Source: Microvirga antarctica (GTDB lineage: Bacteria > Pseudomonadota > Alphaproteobacteria > Rhizobiales > Beijerinckiaceae). Taken from it: a stretch of 64,000 nt of DNA. Both the position numbers and the translations under genes were made by a program. The stretch is taken from NCBI RefSeq assembly GCF_017921815.1, contig NZ_JAGEMM010000001.1, forward strand, positions 868,001 through 932,000, in the 5' to 3' direction. A model generated the notes under the pieces. The model made no database searches. It was not told the DNA's origin and worked only from the letters and a program-made list of their open reading frames with translations. Below are positions 41,524 through 50,486 of this stretch, piece after piece. How positions within the stretch are numbered: the stretch's first letter is position 1; the number at the start of each line of letters is the position of its first letter.

Positions 41524-43594
41524 CGGCATTGCTCCTGCTGGCAATCAGCGCGCCGTTTCTGTGAACTTTGAGCGTCCAGGGCGAGGGAAGCCACGTTGTC
41601 GTATCCGGCTGAACGATGACCGCAGGACCGGCAACGACGTCGTCCGCCAGCAGGTCCGAGCGGTGAAAGACCTGTGCGTCGACCCACCTGTCGCGCTGGA
41701 AGACCGCCCTCGTGCCTTTCGGCACGGGAGCCGCCTGCGACACGGCGAGATCCGGCAGCGTGATCGCCGGAACGCGACCCGTGATGCTGAGGCGGACGGA
41801 CACCACCTCGACCGCGTCGTCGGTTTCGCGAAAGCCGTACAACGCTTCATGCGCAGCGTGCAGCGCTTCGGCAACGCCTTGCAGATCGTGCGCTTGGCGG
41901 ATCGGCTCGGCCACCGTGACAAGCATGTTATGGGATTGCCCGGCGTAACGCATGTCGAGCGAATATTCCATGGAGACATCGAGAACCGGCACATTCTCAA
42001 CGCGAAGCCAGTTCTGCGCCTCCGCTTCCAATTCGCTCCAGACGGGCCACAGGCGTCGGTCGAGCGTCTCGAACCGCGCCTCGCCGATGCTGCGCAGCAG
42101 ATCGCGCCTCACATCCGCAAGCGCAGCGCCCAACGCGCAGAACGTCGCCGCCGCCGGAGGCACCACGATCCCCGCAAGGCCGGCCTCTTCCGCCAACATG
42201 ATGGCGTGGGTGGGCCCTGCACCGCCGAAGGGAATCAACATCTGCTTCGACGGATCATGACCCCCGAGGGCCAATAGCTTGAAGAGCTCGGTGGCCATCC
42301 TGGTCGTGGCGATGTCGAGAGCTGCCTGCCCCGCCTCAGCGGCGTCGGTGCGACCAATCTTGCCGGCAACGACAGCCAGCGCCGCTTCGGCCGCCGCGCG
42401 ATCGATCTTCAGGCGTCCTCCAAGGAAGTCAGCAGGGTCGATGATCCCCAGAGCGATATAGCAATCAGTGAGCGTCGGCTTGTTGCCGCCCCGGCCGTAG
42501 GCCACCGGGCCCGGATCGGAGCCAGCACTTTCGGGACCGACCTTGAGGGCGCCGGCGGAATCGACTGTCAGAATGGAGCCGCCACCGGCACCGATGCTTG
42601 ACACGCCGACGACCGGCATGATCAGCGGCAACCCGCCGATATGCGAGTTCGTGGTAAATTCGAACCGTCCGTCCGACAGAATGGCGATGTCGGCACTTGT
42701 GCCACCCATGTCGAAGGTGATGGCCTCGCTCACGCCGACCTCCGCCGCCAGCCTTGCGGCCGCGATCGTCCCCGATGCAGGGCCCGACAGCATCGTCTCG
42801 ACGGGCCGCTCGCGGGCGGATTCCAGGCTCAGCATGCCGCCGGCCGATGTCGTGAGCTGAAGTGCTACAGGCCTGCCGGTTGATGCAACGCGCGTCGACA
42901 GGGTGTTCAGATAGTCATTCAGAAGCGGATGAATTCCCGCATTGAGGCATGCGACAACCGAACGTTCGTACTCGCGAATTTCCGGCCATACACGTGAGGA
43001 TTCCGTCACCAGAATGTTCGGGAAACGCTTTCTGATCGCAGCACCGATCTCTTCCTCCAGAAAAGAATTGCGGTAGGAGTTGATCAGCGAAACCGCGACG
43101 GCATCCGGATCGATACGCGCGATCGAATCGCAGAGCTCGTCCATCTCCTCGCGAGAGGGTGACCGCACAGTCTCTCCCTGCGCGTCAAGTCGCGCATCGA
43201 TTTCGATGACGCGCTCGCGAGGCACCAGCGGTTCGGGCTTCCGGGCCAGGAGATTCAGGTAGTCCGGCAATCGCCCGCGCTCGAATTCGAGAATGTCGCG
43301 CGTCCCGCGCGAAACGACGACAGCAACCTTTGCGCCCTTGCGCTGCAAGACGGCGTTGAGGCCGATTGTCGTCCCGTGAACGATCAGAACCGGGTGATCT
43401 GGAGAGAGCTCAGCCTGATCAAGCAGAAGCCGGATTCCCCGGTCAACGGGTTCAGACGGATCGATCGAGCTGCTCGGCTCCTTATGGTAGAGTACACGGC
43501 CGTCAGGAAACGCCGCAACGAAGTCCGTGAACGTGCCACCGGCATCGATCCCAATTCGAACGGCCTGAGAGGAACCCTCGCCCGCATCGTTCAT
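41513..43594 (-). CDS. hyuA: Hydantoinase A/oxoprolinase family subunit (HyuA)
   Basis: A 693-residue protein of the hydantoinase A/oxoprolinase family with its ATP-binding actin-like fold: IGIDAGGTFTDFVAAF near residue 14, VLIVHGTTIGLNAVLQRKGAKV near 68 and FDMGGTSADIAI near 290. It forms the ATP-using half of a HyuAB enzyme. The C-terminal 150 residues match the usual hydantoinase A C-terminal domain. ATG 43594 is the operon start. The upstream gap is long and holds an inverted repeat at 43630. The exact substrate cannot be separated from oxoproline, hydantoin or N-methylhydantoin. Confidence 0.93.
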   Translation of the reverse strand: MNDAGEGSSQAVRIGIDAGGTFTDFVAAFPDGRVLYHKEPSSSIDPSEPVDRGIRLLLDQAELSPDHPVLIVHGTTIGLNAVLQRKGAKVAVVVSRGTRDILEFERGRLPDYLNLLARKPEPLVPRERVIEIDARLDAQGETVRSPSREEMDELCDSIARIDPDAVAVSLINSYRNSFLEEEIGAAIRKRFPNILVTESSRVWPEIREYERSVVACLNAGIHPLLNDYLNTLSTRVASTGRPVALQLTTSAGGMLSLESARERPVETMLSGPASGTIAAARLAAEVGVSEAITFDMGGTSADIAILSDGRFEFTTNSHIGGLPLIMPVVGVSSIGAGGGSILTVDSAGALKVGPESAGSDPGPVAYGRGGNKPTLTDCYIALGIIDPADFLGGRLKIDRAAAEAALAVVAGKIGRTDAAEAGQAALDIATTRMATELFKLLALGGHDPSKQMLIPFGGAGPTHAIMLAEEAGLAGIVVPPAAATFCALGAALADVRRDLLRSIGEARFETLDRRLWPVWSELEAEAQNWLRVENVPVLDVSMEYSLDMRYAGQSHNMLVTVAEPIRQAHDLQGVAEALHAAHEALYGFRETDDAVEVVSVRLSITGRVPAITLPDLAVSQAAPVPKGTRAVFQRDRWVDAQVFHRSDLLADDVVAGPAVIVQPDTTTWLPSPWTLKVHRNGALIASRSNADEA

Positions 43595-43629
43595 GAAACA
43601 CTACTCCACTCAAATCAAGACGATCCGCC

Positions 43630-43647
43630 ACTCACTAGACCGTGAGT
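43630..43647. promoter_or_regulatory. Inverted repeat upstream of hyuA, possible operator
   Basis: ACTCAC-TAGACC-GTGAGT, a perfect 6+6 dyad with a 6-base spacer, 36 bases before the hyuA start codon. Its size fits a dimeric regulator site. No regulator gene is encoded beside this operon, so the protein that would bind it is unknown. Confidence 0.35.
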
Positions 43648-44345
43648 TCTGACGGAAGACGGAGCCTCAAGAACTTTCCCTACACTGGCGCGCTTGACGC
43701 TGTCGTCAGCGCATTTCTTAAGCGTTGCTGGAGCGCCCTTCGGCATCACTGTCACCTGTCTCGGTGAGACTTCGGCAACAGCGTCTCCAACACTTCATTT
43801 CTTCTAATCTAACCAATATTCGAAACAATGTCTTTCCAAGTTTCGCTACGAGAGGAGATGATTGCACTATGAAATGGCTCTCTTGGAGATAATTGTTCTT
43901 CACATGGAATCTTGGCGGCCAGTGGATGCGCCTTCGAAACGCCGCATCAGGGCTGAGAGGATGTTTCATCGCTGTTGACGAGCGCTAGCCGGGCTACGTT
44001 TGCGGGAACTTGTGATGAAATCCGCTCGCCGTTGTCGAGGATGGATAGCGTGCAATGTGCAGAGAGAGAGGCGCGCTGGAAATGGGACCGCGTCACGATC
44101 ACTGCCGCCAATGAATCTCATGCTGCTCGCGGGGACGCGAGGCACAATGCGCAGCCCTGATGTGATCGGGCGATGCGCGCGCCGTGATGGACGCCAACAC
44201 CTTGGATCGCCACGCCTGGTGTCCGAGCGCTGCCGGATGACCAGGTGCTAGTAGTGGCGGCCACTCGGCACCTGCCACAAATAGTGCCGAAGATGCAATT
44301 CACACTGGGGAAATCACCATGATTCTCTCGGCTGTCGAGAAAATT
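43648..44345. other. Long intergenic stretch upstream of hyuA, no gene seen
   Basis: About 700 bases between the hyuA promoter region and the tRNA. Base composition falls noticeably around 43780-43920 (A/T runs such as AATCTAACCAATATTCGAAAC), unlike the GC-rich coding DNA. Short frames on both strands have no family resemblance or ribosome site. It may hold the hyu promoter or decayed sequence; nothing firmer can be said. Confidence 0.4.
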
Positions 44346-44421
<76 letters not shown>

Positions 44422-44538
44422 TCGCCGAAGCGAAGTTCAGACGGGCAGGACCCGCTGAAGAGGCCGATCGAGTAACAAACCGGACCGGCCCTGTCTACCC
44501 CATTTCATAAGGTATTGTGATTTTCACCGGCCGCTCGA

Positions 44539-44563
44539 CTGCCGCGTCGCACGGACGCGGCAG
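44539..44563 (-). terminator. Stem-loop downstream of leuA
   Basis: A perfect 10-base stem CTGCCGCGTC / GACGCGGCAG with a 5-base loop, 35 bases after the leuA stop. There is no U-run, so it may act with Rho or as a 3'-end stabiliser. Confidence 0.45.
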
Positions 44564-44597
44564 CTTCTCCCTCCGGGTGGGCGCTGACGCCGCCAGG

Positions 44598-46163
44598 CTA
44601 TTCGGCCGCATGCTGGGCGTGCAGGCGCGCGCCACGGCTCATCAGCTTGTTGAGGGCGCCAAGATAGGCCTGCGCCGAGGCAACTAGCGTGTCCGGATCG
44701 GCGGCGCGGGAGGTCACACTGTGATCATTGGCCGACAGGCGGACCGAGACCTCCGCCTGGGCGTCCGTGCCGGTGGTGACCGCATGCACCTGATAGAGCT
44801 CCAACACGGCCTCATGGGGCACCAGCGCCTTGATGGCGTTGAAGGTGGCGTCGACCGGCCCGTTGCCCTCCTGCTCCTCGGTGACCACAGTGCCGTCGAT
44901 CTGGAGCTTCATCGTGGCCCGCTGGGGACCGCGCGTGCCGGCGACGATCGAGAGAGACACCAGCTTGATGCGATCATGCGCCATGGCGATGTTCTGATCG
45001 ACCAGGGCCTCGATATCCTCGTCATAGACGTGCTTCTTGCGGTCGGCCAGCTCCTTGAAGCGCACGAACGCGTCTTCGAGCTGGTTGTCGGACAGGCTGT
45101 AGCCCATCTCGGTCAACCGGGTCCGGAAGGCGTTGCGTCCGGAATGCTTGCCCATCACCAGCGAGGTCTTGGACACGCCGACGCTCTCGGGAGTCATGAT
45201 CTCGTAGGTTTCGGCATTCTTGATCATCCCGTCCTGGTGAATGCCGCTCTCGTGCGCGAAGGCGTTCCGGCCGACGATGGCCTTGTTGTACTGCACGGGA
45301 AATGAGGTCGCGGCAGCCGCCAGCTTCGAGGCGCGGGTCAACATCGAGGCGTCGATGCCCGTCTCGTAGGGCAGAACGTCGCCGCGGGTGCGGATCGCCA
45401 TGACGATCTCCTCGAGCGCGGCATTGCCGGCCCGCTCGCCGATGCCGTTGATCGTGCACTCCACCTGCCGGGCGCCGCCGTCGAGGGCCGCCAGCGAATT
45501 GGCAACGGCAAGGCCGAGATCGTTATGGGTGTGGGCGGAAAAGATTGCCTTGTCGGCGCTTGGCACCCGTTCGCGGATGGTGCGGAACATGTGGCGATAC
45601 TCGTCGGGCGTCGCGTAGCCAACCGTATCGGGCAGGTTGATGGTGGTGGCGCCGCTGCGGATGGCCGCCTCGACGCACCGGCAGAGGAACTCGATGGATG
45701 TACGGGTGGCGTCCATGGCCGACCACTCCACGTCCTCGACGAGGTTGCGCGCCTGGCCGACCGTGGCGATGATGATTTCCACCACCTCGTCCTGCGTCTT
45801 GCGCATCTGGTGGGCGAGATGGATCGGCGACGTCGACACGAAGGTGTGGATGCGCGGCCGCACGGCGTGGCGAACCGCCTCGCCGGCGCGGGCGATGTCG
45901 ATGGACACTGCGCGAGCGAGCCCGGCGACGGTCGCGTTCTTGACCTTGCTCGCGATGAGGCTCACCGCCTCGAAATCGCCATTCGACGCAATGGGGAAGC
46001 CGGCCTCGATGATGTCGACGCCCATGGTGTCGAGCAGATTGGCGATTTCGAGCTTTTCTTCCAGCGTCATGGTCGCGCCGGGGCATTGCTCGCCGTCGCG
46101 CAAGGTGGTGTCGAAGATCAGAACGCGGTCACGAGGGGTGCCGGCGGCGGAGGAAACGGTCAT
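44598..46163 (-). CDS. leuA: 2-isopropylmalate synthase
   Basis: A 521-residue LeuA, the first committed enzyme of leucine synthesis (acetyl-CoA plus 2-oxoisovalerate). The catalytic TIM barrel shows [12 protein letters not shown] near residue 18, metal ligands in [10 protein letters not shown] near 210, and [13 protein letters not shown] near 340; the C-terminal 130 residues are the LeuA leucine-feedback domain. ATG 46163 is preferred (AAGGA 8 bases upstream); ATG 46193 lies inside the upstream terminator. Expression is controlled by the leader-peptide attenuator directly upstream. It stands as a single gene followed by a stem-loop. Confidence 0.96.
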   Translation of the reverse strand: MTVSSAAGTPRDRVLIFDTTLRDGEQCPGATMTLEEKLEIANLLDTMGVDIIEAGFPIASNGDFEAVSLIASKVKNATVAGLARAVSIDIARAGEAVRHAVRPRIHTFVSTSPIHLAHQMRKTQDEVVEIIIATVGQARNLVEDVEWSAMDATRTSIEFLCRCVEAAIRSGATTINLPDTVGYATPDEYRHMFRTIRERVPSADKAIFSAHTHNDLGLAVANSLAALDGGARQVECTINGIGERAGNAALEEIVMAIRTRGDVLPYETGIDASMLTRASKLAAAATSFPVQYNKAIVGRNAFAHESGIHQDGMIKNAETYEIMTPESVGVSKTSLVMGKHSGRNAFRTRLTEMGYSLSDNQLEDAFVRFKELADRKKHVYDEDIEALVDQNIAMAHDRIKLVSLSIVAGTRGPQRATMKLQIDGTVVTEEQEGNGPVDATFNAIKALVPHEAVLELYQVHAVTTGTDAQAEVSVRLSANDHSVTSRAADPDTLVASAQAYLGALNKLMSRGARLHAQHAAE

Positions 46164-46191
46164 CAATCTGGTCCTTCTGGGGCGAGCGATC

Positions 46192-46231
46192 AAAAGCGCT
46201 CAGGGTTGGTTCCTTCTTTCGAACCCCTGAG
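46192..46231 (-). terminator. Attenuator terminator of leuA
   Basis: On the minus strand CTCAGGGGTTC (46231 downward), a short loop, GGAACC-AA-CCCTGAG (to 46199), then GCGCTTTT ending at 46192. The CTCAGGG / CCCTGAG arms plus the inner GGTTC / GGAACC pairing give a strong hairpin followed by a U-run. It ends about 30 bases before leuA. Its first arm (46231-46224) is also the second arm of the alternative hairpin, so the two exclude each other. Confidence 0.8.
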
Positions 46232-46266
46232 TGCCCAGGCGCCAGCGCCCAGTCGACCCTCAGGGG
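46224..46266 (-). promoter_or_regulatory. Antiterminator hairpin of the leuA leader
   Basis: CCCCTGAG (46266-46259) can pair with CTCAGGGG (46231-46224), a perfect 8-base stem that would remove the first arm of the terminator. The CCCCTGAG arm overlaps the leader-peptide stop codon at 46262-46260. A ribosome that finishes the leader covers this arm and lets the terminator form; one stalled at the Leu codons (46292-46272) leaves it free. Confidence 0.75.
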
Positions 46267-46355
46267 CGACTAAGGAGAAGGAGGCCGAGGAGGCGTGCAT
46301 CGGCTGCCGCGGAAGCGGGGCAGGTCCTCAATGCGCTGTGGGAGACGATGAACAT
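46260..46355 (-). CDS. leu leader peptide (attenuator)
   Basis: A 31-residue open frame from ATG 46355 to TGA 46260. It ends RLLGLLLLSRP, with six Leu codons within seven (46292-46272: CTC CTC GGC CTC CTT CTC CTT), just before the alternative hairpins. GGAGG lies about 11 bases before the ATG. A promoter-like TTAGAA box is at 46412-46407. The peptide has no role of its own; its translation senses Leu-tRNA charging and controls leuA. It is too short to appear in ordinary gene calls. Confidence 0.8.
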   Translation of the reverse strand: MFIVSHSALRTCPASAAADARLLGLLLLSRP

Positions 46356-46531
46356 CGTGACCCAATCCTCCAAAAAATCGCGGGACCACCGCGACCGATG
46401 TGAGGGTTCTAACCACGGTTCGGCGCGAAGGCAAGCGCAACAGGGAACAATCTTGCGCAATGACGCGCTTGCCCGCAACAAGCATGGCCTTTATCGCAGA
46501 GGCAGCGCACCAAAACGCATGGAGGCTTCTC

Positions 46532-46858
46532 ATGAGGCTCGTGGTTCAGACCGTCATCGCCGCAGCCCTCGCCCTCTCGGCTGCCGCTTGCACCCAGACG
46601 GGTGGCTCCCCTGCCCCGGGAACCCCAGTCGGGACCGGGGCGGCGTTTCGCATGCCGGAGGGTCCAGGCTGCCAGGGCGAGGTCGCCCGCTACCGCGCCA
46701 TCATGGCGAACGATCTGGCGATGGGACATGTCAACCAGTCTGTCTACAGCCGGGTCGACAAGGAAATCGACCGGGCGGATGCCGCCTGTTCAGCCGGCCG
46801 GGACGCCGAGGCAATCCGCATGATCGAGGCCACGAAAGGCCGCTACGGCTACCGCTGA
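46532..46858 (+). CDS. Small putative lipoprotein
   Basis: A 108-residue protein with a short basic start, a hydrophobic helix and a lipobox (LSAAAC near residue 21). The mature part begins with a Gly/Pro linker (TQTGGSPAPGTPVGTGA), then an acidic-basic helical region (VARYRAIMANDLAMGHVNQSV; IDRADAACSAGRDAEAIRMIEATK) with two Cys. GGAGG lies 7 bases before ATG 46532. It is divergent from the leu leader and convergent with the NUDIX gene, overlapping its stop by 10 bases. Function unknown. Confidence 0.7.
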   Translation: MRLVVQTVIAAALALSAAACTQTGGSPAPGTPVGTGAAFRMPEGPGCQGEVARYRAIMANDLAMGHVNQSVYSRVDKEIDRADAACSAGRDAEAIRMIEATKGRYGYR

Positions 46859-47565
46859 GCAAACGACCAGCGGAAGAAGGATTGCAGGTAAAGCGGCATC
46901 GTGCCGGGGTTGATGTCGTCTGGACCGCGCACCACGACGACATCCGACAGTTCCTGATCGTCCTGCTGCTTGATCAGGCCGCGGATGCGTTCGGCGCCCA
47001 CCTCTGCCGTAACGGCAAGAGTCACGTGGCGCATCAGGGCCACGGTCGGCCAGTGCTGCACCACGATCCAGTCATCCGCCACCTCGAAATCCGCCGCGAC
47101 AAGACCGGTCTCCTCGGTCAGTTCCCGGGTCAGGCTGGTGGCCAGATCGACCCGTCCGCCTTGCCGGATATCGGATTGGTCGGGCGTGCCGGCGGCAAAG
47201 TAGACCCGGCCGGCATTGACCGTGTGGTCGCCCATCACGCCGCAGATATAGGCCCCGTCGGAGCCCCGAAGCGCGCCCATGGCAAAGCCGTTGGCAACGC
47301 CAGGGTCCGGATATCCGGCATCGATCCAGCCGATGAAATCGGCGTAGTCAGTCTCGAAATACCGGGAGCGACACACGTCTTCATCCACTGACAAGTCGCA
47401 GAGCAGGAGCACACGCCCGTTGAACATCCGGGGCTTGTCGGCGATCCGGCGCTGCCAGTTCGTCGCGATGGCGGCCCGGTTCGCCTCGGCCCATGGCCAG
47501 ACGCGGCTGTCATGATGCGCCTCCACAGCCGCCACGCGCGTGATGCTGACGGCGCGATCGATCAC
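46849..47565 (-). CDS. NUDIX hydrolase
   Basis: A 238-residue protein. The Nudix box is present as GRVDLATSLTRELTEETGL near residues 137-155 (core RELTEETG), binding metal and catalysing cleavage of a nucleoside-diphosphate-linked substrate. The domain starts around residue 45 and the C-terminus is alpha/beta. The GTG start at 47565 overlaps the PhzF stop by four bases. Substrates of this subgroup are not predictable. It is the third gene of a pdxY-phzF-nudix set on the minus strand. Confidence 0.85.
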   Translation of the reverse strand: MIDRAVSITRVAAVEAHHDSRVWPWAEANRAAIATNWQRRIADKPRMFNGRVLLLCDLSVDEDVCRSRYFETDYADFIGWIDAGYPDPGVANGFAMGALRGSDGAYICGVMGDHTVNAGRVYFAAGTPDQSDIRQGGRVDLATSLTRELTEETGLVAADFEVADDWIVVQHWPTVALMRHVTLAVTAEVGAERIRGLIKQQDDQELSDVVVVRGPDDINPGTMPLYLQSFFRWSFAQR

Positions 47566-48464
47566 AACAGCTCTCCCCGGCTCATCAGCACCGCGTCGCC
47601 TGCAATCTCCGCCGAGGCCAAGGCCCCGTCCTTGATCACCATCTGCAGCCTGATCACGCTGGGCCGCCCCATCTCGACGCCCTGCTCGATGACGATGTCA
47701 TGCTCGCCGTCGCCGAGCGGCTCGCATTGCATCAAGGCGCCTGCAAAGGCCGCGGCCGCGGACCCCGTGGCGGGATCTTCGGCCACCCCCATGCCCAGCC
47801 CGAACATGCGCGCGCGGAACCGCACGCCGTCGCCCTCGGGGAGCCGTGTATAGACGTAGGCCGCGGGATGATCGCTGTCGCCAAAAGCCTGCAGGAACGC
47901 ATCGGTCTTGGGCGTGGCGCGGGCAAGGGCATCCAGCGAGGCGACCGGCACGAGGTCAAAGGCGACGCCAGCGGAATGGCGGCTCGGCACATGGCGATCG
48001 AACCCGATCTCGGTGGGGTCGAGACCGAGCGCCCAGGCGCATTCCGTGCTCTCCTTGCCGGGTCCGCCGGCGACGGGAAGCTTCGGCAAGCGAAACCGCG
48101 CGCGGCCGCCGCGGTTGGTCGTGATCTCGACCGCACAGGACACAATGCCGACCTTCTCCTTAAGCCCGAACGCCGCAGCGCCCGGCGCATAATCGGTGTC
48201 GAGCAGGGCCAGCAGAACTGCGGTCCCGACAGTCGGATGGCCCGCGAACGGCAGCTCGGTTGTGCGGGTGAAAATGCGGATATCGGCGCGCTGGCGGGGA
48301 TCCTCTGGGGGAAGGACGAACACAGTCTCGGACAGGTTGAACTCGGCTGCGATCGCCTGCATGGCCGCGCTATCGAGTCCTTCGGAATCCAGGACGACAG
48401 CAAGCGGATTGCCGCTCAGGGGATCGGCGGTAAAGACATCGAGCGTCACGAAGCGGCGGGACAT
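47562..48464 (-). CDS. PhzF-family isomerase/epimerase-like protein
   Basis: A 300-residue PhzF-fold protein with the conserved start FVTLDVFTADPLSGNPLAVV, the catalytic Glu region AEFNLSETVFVLPP (Glu near residue 45), and the block ELPFAGHPTVGTAVLL. The C-terminal half repeats the fold, with GVAEDPATGSAAAAFAGAL. PhzF in phenazine synthesis is an isomerase; most genomic homologues have no known substrate. ATG 48464 with GAGGAG upstream is chosen over an earlier ATG at 48527. It follows the pyridoxal kinase gene after 4 bases. Confidence 0.92.
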   Translation of the reverse strand: MSRRFVTLDVFTADPLSGNPLAVVLDSEGLDSAAMQAIAAEFNLSETVFVLPPEDPRQRADIRIFTRTTELPFAGHPTVGTAVLLALLDTDYAPGAAAFGLKEKVGIVSCAVEITTNRGGRARFRLPKLPVAGGPGKESTECAWALGLDPTEIGFDRHVPSRHSAGVAFDLVPVASLDALARATPKTDAFLQAFGDSDHPAAYVYTRLPEGDGVRFRARMFGLGMGVAEDPATGSAAAAFAGALMQCEPLGDGEHDIVIEQGVEMGRPSVIRLQMVIKDGALASAEIAGDAVLMSRGELL

Positions 48465-48468
48465 GGGA

Positions 48469-49317
48469 TCAGATCTCCTCGGCGGGAAAGCGGCGGGTCG
48501 GCGACACGAACTCGTCCTGCGCCGCAACTGTCAGAATTTCGCGTGACCCAGCCTCCTCGGTCCGCTGCAACAAGCCGTAAACGGAGGCGGCCGCCTCGAT
48601 CAGGGCGATCTCGGCAGAACGAGAGCGCGCAAAATGGACAAAGAAGAGCGCCGCGATGGCATCGCCTGCCCCGTTGACGTTGAGGGAGAGCTTGGGGGTG
48701 CGCACGCGCCAGAAACGACCCCCCTCGCCCGCAATCAGATCGACCGCGTCGGACGGGGTCTCGGCGGATTCAATGGACGTGACGAGCACGACTTTCGGGC
48801 CAAGGCGGTGGGCCGTTGCGATGGCTTCCTTGACGCCCGCCAGAGTTTGCGTTGCGATCCCGGACAGATATTCGAGTTCGAACTGGTTCGGCGTGATGAT
48901 ATCGGCTGCCGGCACCGCGTAATCGCGCATGAATTCAGGCACCCCGGGGCGCACGAAGACGCCGCGCCCGACATCGCCGATCACCGGGTCGCAGCCGTAC
49001 AGCATCGCCGGGTTGAGAGCCCGGACCCGCGCCACCGTGGACAGGATGGCGTTGCCGATATCGGCCGACCCCATATAGCCCGACAGCACGCCATCGCAGG
49101 AATCAAGGACGCCACGCTCGGCAATGCCGTCGACCAGCTCCTCGATGGCCGGCCCGTCAACGACGCGGCCTGTCCAGGACCCGTATCCGGTATGATTCGA
49201 AAACTGAACCGTGTGAATGGGCCAGACCTCGACGCCCAGCCGCTGCATGGGAAAAACGGCGGACGAGTTTCCCACATGTCCGTAGGCCACATGGGATTGG
49301 ATCGAGAGGACGTTCAT
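48469..49317 (-). CDS. pdxY: Pyridoxal kinase (PdxY-like)
   Basis: A 282-residue ribokinase-fold kinase. Conserved blocks: [22 protein letters not shown] at the start, [11 protein letters not shown], and the anion-hole motif [14 protein letters not shown] near residue 223, where the common GTGD reads GAGD. It phosphorylates pyridoxal to pyridoxal phosphate in the salvage pathway. ATG 49317 gives the family's standard N-terminus; ATG 49335 and 49371 are alternatives. It heads the pdxY-phzF-nudix set and is divergent from the DedA gene. Confidence 0.9.
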   Translation of the reverse strand: MNVLSIQSHVAYGHVGNSSAVFPMQRLGVEVWPIHTVQFSNHTGYGSWTGRVVDGPAIEELVDGIAERGVLDSCDGVLSGYMGSADIGNAILSTVARVRALNPAMLYGCDPVIGDVGRGVFVRPGVPEFMRDYAVPAADIITPNQFELEYLSGIATQTLAGVKEAIATAHRLGPKVVLVTSIESAETPSDAVDLIAGEGGRFWRVRTPKLSLNVNGAGDAIAALFFVHFARSRSAEIALIEAAASVYGLLQRTEEAGSREILTVAAQDEFVSPTRRFPAEEI

Positions 49318-49473
49318 CGCGTTGTGCCCCAGCATTTTCTCTCGGTTAGCGCATCGGCGGCTCCGCATCAAATTGCGCCCTTGGACCGAGCGGGCCTGAC
49401 GGGCATAAGAGCCAGGATCTACCCCGTTTCAAAGCCGTTTCACGCGCCCCTTCCGCGCCCCGGAGTTCCCGCC

Positions 49474-49992
49474 ATGACTCTTGCAGACGTCACCGACTCC
49501 GTCGTTGGATTCGTGCGGGCCAACCACGAGTTTGCACCTCTGATCCTGGCCCTTTTGACCTTCGGCGAGTCGTTGGCATTCGTGTCTCTCATCATTCCCG
49601 CGGCCACGATCCTGGTCGGCGTCGGGTTTGTCGTGGCCGCCGCCGATATCCCTTTCTGGCAGTGCTGGCTCGGGGCGATGCTGGGCGGGGTGGTCGGGGG
49701 CTGGATCTCATTCGCCATCGGGCGACGCTACAAGACTGCCGCTTACCGAGTCTGGCCGCTGTCGCGCCACGAGCGCCTGATTGAGCGAGGGGAACGGTTT
49801 TTTCAACGATACGGACCCTGGGCCGTCTTCTTCGGGCGCTTCTTCGGCCCGACCCGCGCTGTTCTGCCGCTGATCGCCGGCATTTTCCTCATGCCGGGGT
49901 TTCTGTTTCAATCGGCCAACATGGCGTCTGCGTTTGTCTGGGCTTTTATCGTGCTAGCGCCCGGCGCCGGCCTCGCCCGTTATATTTTCTAG
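49474..49992 (+). CDS. DedA-family inner-membrane protein
   Basis: A 172-residue protein with about five helices. It shows the DedA hallmark ERGERFFQRYGPWAVFFGRFFGPTRAVLPLIAGIF, with Arg residues required in lipid-scrambling members, and the early acidic segment TFGESLAFVSLIIPA. DedA proteins help flip undecaprenyl phosphate or phospholipids and maintain membrane homeostasis. At 172 residues it is shorter than DedA/YohD-type proteins of about 200, mostly at the C-terminus. GGAG lies 7 bases before ATG 49474. Specific lipid unknown. Confidence 0.88.
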   Translation: MTLADVTDSVVGFVRANHEFAPLILALLTFGESLAFVSLIIPAATILVGVGFVVAAADIPFWQCWLGAMLGGVVGGWISFAIGRRYKTAAYRVWPLSRHERLIERGERFFQRYGPWAVFFGRFFGPTRAVLPLIAGIFLMPGFLFQSANMASAFVWAFIVLAPGAGLARYIF

Positions 49993-50107
49993 ACAGCGTT
50001 AAGGCCACGCTTCAGCTGATTTACCTCTCCGTCCCCCTTCGTTCCGAGAGCTATCGAAGGGGCATTGCGGTGGTAGCGTCCTCGATCCGGAATCGGGAGA
50101 CCGCGCC

Positions 50108-50467
50108 ATGACTCACCACCGTCGGGAATCCTATGATTGGTACGACGACGCCGAAACTCTCGAAGGCGCCCTCGCGCCTTCTGCGGCGTATCCTGGCTTG
50201 CCGCCAGCCTGGCAGTTCTTCGGATGGTGGGTGGCCGGAGTAGCGTTCTCGCTGGTGTGGCTGCTGGAAAGCTGGACCGTTTCGTCGCCGGGCAGGAATG
50301 CCGTGGGCGAGCTTGCGGAAGGCGTGTGGACGCTCCTTCTCTCGCTCGCCATTTGCTACGGCACCTACAGGTTCGCCACCGCGCAGTCGCGCAATCTTGC
50401 CCGGGTCCTCTGCATCAGCAGCGCGGTCGTGCTGCTGCTTCACCACGGCAGCGCGACACTCCGTTGA
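50108..50467 (+). CDS. Small membrane protein of unknown function
   Basis: A 119-residue protein with an acidic, Tyr/Asp-rich start (ESYDWYDDAETLEGA) and two to three helices (WQFFGWWVAGVAFSLVWLLE; WTLLLSLAICYGTYRFA; RVLCISSAVVLLLHHG). GGGAG precedes ATG 50108 at a normal distance. It is convergent with the hybrid kinase gene. I do not recognise the family; a link to the kinase is not shown. Confidence 0.6.
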   Translation: MTHHRRESYDWYDDAETLEGALAPSAAYPGLPPAWQFFGWWVAGVAFSLVWLLESWTVSSPGRNAVGELAEGVWTLLLSLAICYGTYRFATAQSRNLARVLCISSAVVLLLHHGSATLR

Positions 50468-50486
50468 ACGGCCATATCCCGCCGTC

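Noticed and set aside
43718-43969. Minus-strand 83-codon frame upstream of hyuA
   Set aside because: Falls in an AT-rich non-coding stretch and has no ribosome site or similarity to a known family.
46445-46471. GGAAC-N17-CGCT as an EcfG promoter for the small lipoprotein gene
   Set aside because: The -10 element CGCT mismatches the required CGTT; too weak to report as a feature.
49380-49473. Additional stress promoter before the DedA gene
   Set aside because: No GGAAC/CGTT pair with 16-17 base spacing found.
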